Assembly: GCF_029227915.1 (NCBI RefSeq)
Contig: NC_079889.1
Coordinates: forward strand, 8,926,001 to 8,990,000
DNA length: 64,000 nt
Reading direction: 5' to 3'
From: Hydractinia symbiolongicarpus
Taxonomy: Eukaryota; Cnidaria; Hydrozoa; Anthoathecata; Hydractiniidae
Shown: piece by piece, positions 49,201 to 61,200 of the stretch
Layout: each line of letters opens with the position of its first letter
Position numbering within the stretch: the first letter of the stretch is position 1
The notes under the pieces: model-generated
Seen by the model: only the letters and a program-made list of their open reading frames with translations
Database searches by the model: none
What the model was told of the DNA's origin: nothing
Position numbers and translations under genes: made by a program

Positions 49201-52200
49201 GACTGAATCCATGAATCTCCTTGATTTCCAGAATCACTCCACACCAATGTCTCGACGTCGGATGTGTTTCCAGGTCCAGTCTTCACATAAACATTAAACT
49301 TTCCAACAGCTGTGCCATACATGTGTCTATAAAATTGTAAGCACCGTCCATTTCTAGAAGTTGGTTGGAAAACTTCACTCACTAAACGGGCTTTGTCTCC
49401 AAGACGCCTTGGTGCAGATGCTTCAATAAAGTAGTAATGACCTAAAAATGGACGTATGCATTTAGAAACAAGAAAAATATGTATAGGCTTGGCCTAAAGA
49501 TTTAGGCGTGTAGGATTAAAATAATGCGCAATATAGCTAGGTAAAAATGAAGGAGATGATACAATTAGCATAGATCTAAAATAGTTAAGAGTCAATAACA
49601 CTTCATCAATCGACCTTGCAACTTAAAATTTTTTTAAAGTAACGTCAAGACATTCGACAAACCCGTGCTATCTTTCTTCGTATAGTCAGCCTTGGGTCCC
49701 GTTCTCCAGCTGCCAGTAGACCCTGACCCTCTAATCCAATCAAAGTCATCCTCTTTTTGTTCTTGCGTATATGTACACAAATTAAAATCTTCAAAATCAC
49801 AATTTCCTGTCAAGATAAGAAGATTGTAAAATAAACACTATTTTTGCAACTTTTTACAGGAAAAGAAAAGAAAAAACGATATTGAACAAAAAATGAATGC
49901 GTAAACAGGGATTGTAAACACACTATTTAACTTTTCGCCACTAAATTTAACGCCTTGTACATATTGAAAATTCATATTTTCCCAAGGCAAATCCGTCCTG
50001 GGTTGCCTTGGAAAAATTAAGGAAAAACTCTGAAAATTTACGGAAGTTAAGAACAGTGAATACCCTATATAAAATAAAATAAAATAATTGATTTAAAAAA
50101 ATTAATGCACAACGACATTTACATCACATTTGTTAATTCTTATTCATTAGACTGCAAGACGTACCTGGTGCTGGGCAAGATTCGTCTACAAGTAAGATGT
50201 CATCAATGGCAATATCTCCAGTGTAGCTTTTACCAACCGTACCTTCGAAAACGAGCTGTGAAAAAAAAATATTAGTGCTACATAAGACACATAAATGCGG
50301 CCAATAACTTTAACTTCGAGCAAAACATAAAATGTTAGCACTACCAGTTTTCAGTCTGTGCATGGAGGCTAAAAATGCCTCTGAAACAAGCAATACGACA
50401 ACAACAACAACAACAAGCAATCATAAGTCCTACAAAAAAATTAAATATACATACCTGGAATGGTGAAGTTCGTGACCTTACAGTTACCAAAGCTTGGTAC
50501 CATTTGTCTCCTTCAGACGCAGCCCGTGACCATAATGGTGAGTCTGTTTGACCGACACGCTGTAACAGGGTCACATTACCAATTGACGAACCATAAATGT
50601 GGTACCAGAAGGTAAAGCACTGTCCAGAAGTCTTACTATATGACTGAGATATCATTCGAGCTTTTTGTCCATATCGACGGGGTGAGGATGTTTCAATGTA
50701 TACGTAATGTCCTAAAGGCATGTCGAGAAAAGTTATCTAAAAAACACTAAAAAGAAGGTCAAATATGCTTTTTTTACAACAAATGACTACATTTTTTGTG
50801 TTACAACTAGAAAACAATAAACAAACGTAGGTATGATTACCACCAGATATGCCAAAAATTTTTGTGCATCAAATTGGGGAGCCTACTTATACATACGGGC
50901 AGCCTACTCATACACAAATTTCTCTCTTTGTACAAAATCGCCAGAAATTGGGAAAACTACTAACTTAATAGACAATAGAGATGCATAAAAATATACCTAA
51001 GTTCGTTTTTAGAGTATGATCTGTTGTAGGTCCAGTTCTAGTAGATGGTGTTTGGCCAGATCCAATTGTCCAATCAAAATCATCCTTTTGTTTATCTTGA
51101 GTCCAACCACAGAGAAGGCCAGTGCCATCAGACCATTGGGTGTTTTCAAACGTACATTCGCCTGTAGGTTAATTAAAATTGTAATTTATTTTTAAAAATA
51201 TTTCTATCTCAATATACACACCGGGCAACGATTATAAAAACTAGTTCAACCTAGCAATCAAACTTCTATCATAAACTCCGTGCTACTTGTTTTACAATTG
51301 AGTGTGATAATTTTCAAGCGTCATATAAAATCATTGACATTTTATACCAAAAATCAACAATGATTAAGCCGCTTTTATAATTGTTTTTATAAAATTGGCG
51401 AATAACTTTCCAAAAAAAACATTTTTTAATAGTCAGGCTAATTATGGAGGGAGACTTTCTGACTAGTATCAAATCTACTGAAAAGAGTAATGTCCGATGT
51501 ATCTTTGGATACCTAGAAAATAAAATAGATCCCACATCTGTTTCTAATCATAATTGTGGAGATATAAAAGAGAAATGCAATAGCAAGGAAATTCGATGAC
51601 TTTGCTTTAATTACAAAAAATGATCGTGAAAATGTTTGAAAATTGATAAAATAACTATAAAAAATAACTTATATAAAAAAATATGCCAAGACTGTATTTC
51701 ACAGTCTCAACTGTTGCTTGTTTGTTGCTTGGCAACTATTTACACGTGAAGACCGAATTAATGTTTTCTTTTCCTGCCGTTAGGCTAGTTCATCAATCAA
51801 ATCAATTTTAACTCGAAAAACGTTTTTTGCACGCATTGCACCAATCAACGGTTTTTAATATAATAGCTGAAGAATTAATTTATAGAGGTCGCCTAGACAA
51901 AAAGAAATATTAAAAAATGTGTCTGTAACATTGATTTTTGTGTTTTAATGCAAAAAGCGATCACAAGGAGTTTACAGAAACATTGTGTAATGCCCACATC
52001 AATTTCCATGGTTGTGAAGTGAATAACCGAAGCGAAAAAACAACAATACAGTAGAAATAACACGTACGTTCAGCAGGGCATGATCCTCTTTTGACTGTGA
52101 TATCATCTAGAGCTATATCTCCTGCATAACCTTTGCCTCGGATGCCTTCGAAGATAATGGTAACTTGTGCACCATCTTTGGTGTACACATTAAATTGACC

Positions 52201-55200
52201 ATGCTTCCATTTATCACCCTGTGTTCCAATTCTTCTCCATTTAAGATTGCCAAGTCGAGCCTAAATTAATATATAAAACAATAAAGTATATAATTACTAA
52301 AAGTTTGGGTGGGTATTAAAACATGCAGATATTCATGTCATATCTCATAAGCTTTCTAATAATTTCTTTTCTATAGCCAGGAGGTGATAAACCGAAAAAG
52401 AGTTTGTAAAACATAGTTCCAATTCCTAACTGTTTTTTTAATGTATTTAAAATTTTGGGCTCAGGATGACAATTTTGGTGAACATTACAAAAGACGACAA
52501 TGTTTAAGGATTTTTCGTTTGAAATAAATTACAAAGGTCTTTTGCATCAACTTTAATTTAAAAATAAAGATGATTATAGTTGGAACCAAAGCTTAACTAA
52601 CTCTGATACGGAAACATGCAATATTATAAAAAACACTGCAGTGAATTACTATCACCATAATGAATGATCTACGTGCATTTTTACCAACCATGCAAGTTTT
52701 GGTAAAAAAAACTACATCATGCAATCTAACGTTGTGCAAAAAAAAAATTGCATGCAAAGAAGAAAGATCTAAAAGAGAAAAATAGAAGAGTTGAACATCA
52801 GAACTAAATCTTCTAAACTGATGATTAACACTTACTCCACTTACATAGACGTTGAGCGTGCCTGCATGTGGACCGTACATATGATACCAGAAGCTTAAAC
52901 AGAAACCTTGTGGATTTAAGATATTTTGTCCAACCAACCACGCAGTGTCATTTTCTTGGGCAGGATACGAAGATTCGATGTAAACGTAATATCCTTGATC
53001 TGATTTTGTTGTGTGATCAAAGCGTGGTCCAGTACCGATCGATGAGGTCTTTCCCTGATGTCGCCGCCATTCAAAGTGTTTACCAGTTGCATTTGTAATC
53101 CACGTCGGACAGAAATTCACATCGAAATTACAATCATGCCCAGTGTTGCCTAAATATACCAAATTATTCCATAATATAGAAAAAAGGATCCTTCTTGTAA
53201 GTTAACACATTGAAAAAATAAAATGGTTGGTTTTAAGCAAACAAATTGTCGGGGCTTATTATCAAATGTGGCAACAAAAAAGTTGTTACACATAGAGGGT
53301 GCAAGTGATAATAGCTGAAAGGAAGGAAAATTACCTGGGTATATAAATATGCAATTTTTAGAAAATATTATGGCTTGGCCTAGTAGTTCCGACTTTACAA
53401 CCCTTCATCGTGATAAAAAAAAGTGTGTTAAAATTAAATAGAACTGCAACTTTATTAACCACAAAAACAGATACATCAGGGTTTTTTTTCTTATTACCAC
53501 AACATTTCGTATTGCCTTATCAAAGAGGCATATAATCAGTAGTGTCTTTTTGACTTTCTTTGCTACCATGGGTGTCTCTATTACTCCCCCATCCCCCTCC
53601 CCCTAAACTAAATCTTGCTTCGAGAGAATCAAATTAAAGTGAAATTATCAACTATACCTGCAGTAGGCCCAATTGTAGTTACAGCTTGAGTTGGTGCCAT
53701 GGTTGTTTTGCCTTTTGGCCATGCCGTAGTTGGTGTAAATTTACAGCTACCTGTGGTGAATTCAATATCATCTAGAGCAATATCTCCAGTATAACTGCTA
53801 CCTCGAACAGCTTCGAACACAACCTAAGCAATGGTAGAAGGACATTGACAATTTATGCAGCAGGAAGAATCATACAAACGCTGAGAAACCACAACTGTTG
53901 TTCTAATTTAAGATAATTCAATTTTATTAAAAAGTTGCTTAACAGGACTAGTGTTGTTTGTTTATTTGTTTTTAAAACATCCTAACCAGCCAAAATTGTG
54001 AGAGGACTCATACACAAAGGCATACACCATAAGAAATAAAATGTTTTGACTTAAAAACTTTTTGAGGAAACTGTTAAACAACGAGGCACATATAAAGATA
54101 AACTGTCTACCTGATAGTCTGTTTTCATGACAATTGGTACACGACCCTGTATCCAGTTATTAGCCTGGTTGCCACTGAGCTGCCAAATGAGCTCTGTTTT
54201 AGTAGTTTTTCCGTCTTTCAAGCTCCTGTAATAAACATTCAGTGTTCCAATGGACGCTCCATACATGTGATACCAGAAACTCATGCATCGGCCACTTCCA
54301 GTTGTAGGTGAGAATATGACACTTTTGAAAGCAGCTTTGTCACCAGGTTGGCGTGGAGATGATGTTTCGATGAATCCATAGTAACCTAGAAAATAATAAC
54401 AAAGTTTGAAAGTATGTTTATTCAAATAATCAAATCTTTACATATGCAAAGGATGTTATATATAGTCTGTGATAAATCGTGACTGCAAGGTAACCATTTT
54501 AATTTTAGCTGAAGTAGTTTACCCAGTGGATACCTCACAAAAGAATGGATTTATTTACAAATGTATATAAGTTTATTACAGCATTTTTTTACCTCCACTT
54601 GTCTGAGTTGTGTGATCAACTTGTGGTCCAGTGAAGACACTCGTTGTTGCACCTGATCCAATAATCCAATCAAATTTGTCCGATTTTTCCTGAGTCCATG
54701 AGCAGAAATCAATGTGTTCAAAGTCGCAGTCACCAAGTGCAGGACATGAACCTTCCCGAATTCTGAAATCATCTACTGCAATGTCGCCCTGATACCCTTG
54801 ACCTTTTGTTCCTCTAACAACCATCTGGAAGAGTAAACGGGAATGCAAAAACAACGCTCCTATGTTATAAGGAGATACTACTTCCCCATAACTAATAAGG
54901 CCATACACATTGGACAATTCAATTCTAGGTCGTAATACATTTAAAAAACTCTTTATAACCCTATCAATGAACCTAAATCTATTTTCTTGCAGATGGAAAA
55001 ATGGTAGAAGCAAATACATTAAATAGCTGATAATTGTCTTAAACTGCAAATATATACAAAAGTAACATACCCTGAAGTATCCCTTTCTCGTAACACTTAG
55101 TTGCCCCATATGCCATGTGTTGTTTTGATTTCCGCTTCGTGAAAACACTCTGTAGTAGTAGCGACTTCCTGAATACTGCATGTATATGTCCAAGCTACCG

Positions 55201-58200
55201 ATCTGGTTACCATACATATGGTAGAAGAATTGAATACATTTCTGAGCAGTGTTGTAATACCATGGACTGTACATGTAAGCTTTGGAGTTTGGAGCAGCAA
55301 CTGATGTCTCTATGTACATATAGTGACCTAAACAAAACGGAGATAAATATATTTGTCGTAGTGCCTTTTTAACTTAATGTAGCAAACAGCAATGGAACAA
55401 ACCCTGAGCTGTTCCATATGTGTGATCAGATGATGGTCCAGTTTTGGTACTAGGTGTTGAGCTACTACCACGCTGCCATTTTAGTTGTTTCGAAGTGTCA
55501 ACATACCAACGGCAAATGTCAGCACCTTCAAAAGTGCACACACCTGAAAACGAGAAAGAAATTGAATTCATGTTACACGTATTCTTAATTGCAGTTCTGT
55601 TTTTCACTATACACATGAACATTAAATCCATGCAACATCATTGACAATATCTCCTATTACACGTAAAAATGATAGCTATACTGGTTTCGTTCTGTCACAG
55701 CTAAATAACCTTGAGTAAATCAGAAACATGTAGCCATCAAATACTTTAACTTTAAAGTATTATGATGTTCTTATAAGTCTTACCTGATGAGAAGCAGTCA
55801 CCATACCAAATATCTAAATCATCTATAGCAATATCTCCTTTGTAGTCTGTGCCACGAACAGCTTCAATAACAACCTAATTAAAATAAAATTCAGGGTTCA
55901 AAACATTTTTTGTAGCCATAATGTTAACGAAAGTCTATCTGCAAAATAAATACTAAGAACAAGGAAAAACAAAATATACATTTATACCTGTGTGTTACCC
56001 AAAACTGTTACTTGTACTTCTGCATGTCTCCATTGTGGACCTGTAGAACCTTTCCTTTGCCAAAGAGTTGGTTTCTTTTGACCCTGACTTACTGTGTACA
56101 CTCTTAATGTGTCGACATGAGGTCCATACATGTGATAAGCAAACCATACACAGTACGTTTGTTTTACTGAAGTTCCTGGAATAACTGGACTATAAATAGC
56201 AGCTGTATCATTTACTTTACGTGGCCAGGATGCTTCTATATAAGCATAGTAACCTTTAGCTATAAAAAAAAGCAAAACAAATAATTCAAAGAAGGAATTT
56301 GGTATATACTGCTTAACTTGGAGATATCTTGGACCAGATGGTAAAAAACTCTGGGGTAACACCTTTCAAATAGGTCTCGTTAACTGGTTCATGGTCCTCT
56401 TAACTTCTTGATTAGTTTTTACTGAAGATTTTAATTTTTAAATACTACAAAGTTTTTTGCTATTAGTTTTACATCAAATATTTGCATAGACTATTAAATC
56501 ACAAAATCCTGCCACGACGTATCAATATTACTCGCAATTGGCAACGTTGCAGTACAACAAATTCATGCAAGTAATAAAACTGCTTGTTCACATTTCCTAC
56601 CCTAACAGAGAACGCAATCACCCTATTACCTCTTTTTTAAACCAGAATATTTGATAATACTTTTCCTAACTATGCAGAATTAAACTTAAATTTACAAAAC
56701 TCACTTGTATTTGTGGTATGATCAACACCTGGTCCAGTTCCTGTGGAGCCAGTATGTCCACGATTTCTCTTCCAGTCGAAGTTATCTGTCCTCGATTGTC
56801 TCCATCTGCAGAAATCAAGTTCAAAGTTACATCCCCAAGGTTGAGCTACAGCTGGCTTGACTGGGCACGATCTTGTATAATCAACAACTATGATATCGTC
56901 AATTGCGATATCGCCTTTGTAGCCTGTTCCACGTATACCTTCAAATCTTATCTGTAAGGAGAAAAGAATCACTTAACACAGCTGCAAAATCAACAAGATA
57001 AAATATACCACACATATAGAAAATGATGAAAATTTATCTGTACCTCCAGGTTTTGTCCTCTACTTAACAAAGGCGCTTGTGCTTGTATCCATTTGTTGCC
57101 TTGATTTCCTGACAACTTCCACACAATCGTTTCTGACAACCCAAATCCTACACGCATATTTACTTCAAGACTGCCAATATGATCGCCATACATATGATAC
57201 CAGAATTGCACACACTTTCCATCACCAGAAGATGGAATAGTTTCACTGCGGATAATTGCAGTTTCGTGTGCTAATCGTGGAGCAGATGATTCAATAAATA
57301 AATAACGACCTATAAAAGTTTGTATTAAGAGGTTATCAGAATAAACCGACAGCATATTCTTCCAACATACTTAAAGACAAAAAAAACATGCCAGAGTGGA
57401 CTTGAAATTTTAGCGCCTCCCTTGCTTTTATTGATATCACTTGTAGCTCCAGTAATTTATTATCACAAAAAAAAAACATTCCTAAAATGTAACCATAGAT
57501 TTATTTTTCATTACAAACATACCAAATTTTGTTCCAAGTGAATGATCAGTAGTTGGTCCGGTCGTTACGCTGGATGTAGTTCCACTACCTAGCTGCCAAT
57601 CAAATTGGTCGCCATATGGAATGTTTGTGTAACCGCAACCGTCCCGCTCAAAGTCACAATTTCCTGCATCTGGACATGGTCCTTCGGTTATCATAACATC
57701 GTCGATGGCAATGTCCCCTCGGTATGAAGCACCAGTTCTACCTTCGAAGATGATCTAAAAATGATATAATGAAATACAACTACAACGATTCAGACAAGAA
57801 GAGACTTGGTAAAATCAATACTAAATAATATTTAAGTTTGGCAGCATTTTGTAAAATGCATTGCAACATGCAGTCAATATCGAAGTTCTGTTTTAATGTC
57901 ACATTTTCATCACCATATTACTCTCTTTAACAACACTTCGGTATGGACGATAAATTTTAGGAAATTAGATTTGCACGATCAAATAGATTTACATGATCGG
58001 TGACAATTTTTTTTAAGAACTGACACATTCTAAAACACATCAACATCCTAAATTTTAAATTTATGGTGTTAATGTAATTGCTACACCCAACTTCAAATTG
58101 GAATACAAGATGGGTGAAATACTAATCTTAAAATATCAAAATTAAATGGAAGTTTAAAGCCAAAATTTAAAATACTAACACTGTGTCTAACAGAACTCCT

Positions 58201-61200
58201 AAACGTCACTCTTGATGGTCTCCAGTAATAGCCTTGATTACCAGACAAACTCCATATTGGTGCGGACCTAGAACCATTTTGGTACAGCAAGACATTTAAA
58301 GTATGAATGTGAGTGCCGTACATATGATACCAAAACGACAAGCAACGACCAAGTGATGGTGTGTATTCAGCTGATTTTAGCCATGCTTTATGTCCCTTTG
58401 ATCGAGGATTAGACGCTTCAATATACATGTAGAAACCTGGACAAAATTTTTTTGAGAACATCAGATTAAAGAAAGAGTTATTATTTTGCTAACTGTGATG
58501 CTCCTTTAAGTCGATAAATCATTCGCGCAAAGTAACTAAATATGGTAACAGAAAATATTGTAATACTTTAATTTTCGTTCAAATACACTATAAGTTATTC
58601 AAAAAATTATTCCTTATCTGTTGAGTTTGTTACATCAAAGCTTCATTTATTTTTGTACATTTTATTTAAAAGTAAAACTTTGCAGCATGATAATTCTGTA
58701 CAAGTTGCTAATTTATCGAATAGTTCACTGTCTAAAAGGGCTTTAACGCACTCTTTAAATTTGTGACTGACAATAATAAGAAATAGCAGTTCTAAAAAAC
58801 ACTGACATATGATCACAAAAAGTAATAAAAGCTTTTCATTTTTACACAATCATACCAGCGGCAGTTTGGTATGTATGGTCAAATGGTGGTCCAGTGCCTG
58901 AAGATGATGTGCCTGCATTGTCTCTCGTCCAATCAAAATTATCTCCAGGCATGTTAGACCAACCGCAAAGTTTCGGATCTTCAAAGGTGCAAGAGGCTGT
59001 AAAGAAACAACAAGAAACATAGCAACTAAAATCTAAATTTAAATGTATGTCAATATTCCAATCAAAATGTGAAATTCCGAAAGTCTGAAACAGTAAATAC
59101 TGAATACTGAAATTCTCCTTAGATATGTCACAGATGGAACAGGTACACTGCAAAAACCTATAAACATATAAAGATCTTAATTGTCCAGATTTGCTAATTG
59201 AATAGAAACGAAAAGCCCCTGAGTGATTCCAAGCATTGTATGCAAAAATAATTGTATTAACATACTATGTTTAAAAAAAGGGAAGTTGAAAAAACATACT
59301 ACAATCTTCATTTTATTAACAAAAACATACCTGAAGGGGGGCATGCGCCATTGTTTAAGTTCAAATCATCAACAGCAATGTCACCACGGTAACCTGTTCC
59401 AGCAATACCTTCAATGACAACCTGTGGACACAAATGTGATATATTTAGATCATGGTATGGCAAGGCCAACGTGGTTATAGTATAAAACAGTTTAATGAAA
59501 TAAAATTTGAGCAGTGGTAATGAAGTAAAACCAAAAACTGTTAGCTCTTTTTCAATTACTTATTTGGTTACTTGATTAATTCATTTTTTGGACACTTTCT
59601 AAACGGGGAGTGTTATTTTCGTTGACAAATTCAAGATGGTGTAAAATCTAGTAAATACTCAGTAGTAAATACTTGTCCAAATATACGAACAAGAGAGTGA
59701 AAATTTTTAACTAACATTCAAAACCACAAATATTTTTATGTGGTTCAGCAATAATTTTACTAATATCCTTTTAAAAAACTTATAAAGAAAAACATTAAAA
59801 AATACAGGTTTTTATGCGGTTAAACATTGTTGACAAATAGAGTTAAATTATTGATCAAATAAAATAGTTTTCCAATTTCCAGTTAAGAAGCTTAAACTAA
59901 TGACAAATGTAGTAACATAACTCAAAACGTGCACCAGCAGTTGCATGAATGTTGGTATTGCACTATAGAATAGTTTGTACCTGAAATTTTGAAGCGGATG
60001 AAATATCCACAGTTCCATGATGCCATCTGATACCTTGAGTTCCTGACTTGCGCCAAAGTGGTGTCATTTTGGTGCCAATCTTTTGGTAGATTGTTAAGTT
60101 TTCAATATGATCACCATACATATGATACCAAAACTGGAAGCATGCTTGACCGGTGGCCGGAACATCGGCACTGATAAGGCGAGCAGTTTCGTTTTGTTTA
60201 CGTGGATATGATGTTTCAATAAAGATGTACCAACCACCTAATAAAAATATCAAATTAAATATGTACATAAGAATGTGGTAATATTTTAGCTTGATTGTCA
60301 TATCGTTAGGATTACAATGACGAAAACTGCCATCAATAAAAAACACAGCTCAATATTTCAGATAGCATTGCCGACTAGCACATTTGATGTCCATTATTGC
60401 AAACTTAATTCTATCCTCAAAATCCTATTTTAACTTTAAGGTGTGTAACATCACTAATCTCCATATTCTGTTAATATTTCTCAGTTCATATGTTACTAAT
60501 CTAAGGACTTTACATCTTCCATTTAAATAATATCTAAAACTGGTATATAATCCACATTTGCTATCTATCGAATAAAGACAGGGTGTTATTATGTTTTCAG
60601 TACATTTGGAGGCAGACCCACTTTTCACAAAAGTGAAGAATATTTCTATATCTTCCATCTAATACTTGTTGTACACTTTACGTTCTTCTTATTGTCATTA
60701 ATTATTGTCATTAAAAGTCTATGTAGAATCTTAAGAAAGTAGAGAATATTATATTGTGAACTTACTTGTTCCTGTTGTGTGATCGCCACCAGGACCTGTA
60801 CCAGAAGAGGAAGTGTGACCTTGCTTTCTAGTCCAAGTAAAATTTGCTGTTTTGTCATCCTGCCATGTGCATTTATCATAAGTGAAATTGCAGGTATAGT
60901 AAGTTGGTGCTATGAAAAGAGAGAGAAAAATAATAATGACATAGTAACCAGATATTATACTTAGTACATCGTATAACGCCTAAATTTGCATTAAAGGTCG
61001 CGGAAGCATGCAATTATTATTAGAAAAGGAGATATGATCAAACAAATTTAAATAATTCACAACAGTCGCTAACTGTTAACCTTTTTTTCAACTCTTGCTG
61101 AAAATGAAAACAGGATGTCTTTTATTCTATTTATTTCTCCCTTTCTTGTAAATTATATATATATAAAAATTATATACAGATAGATTAATAGTTCCCATGG

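Noticed and set aside
54576-55319. Single 247-codon exon
   Set aside because: The open frame runs through an intron (54825-55070) by chance; conserved splice sites and the MAM repeat pattern place two exons there.
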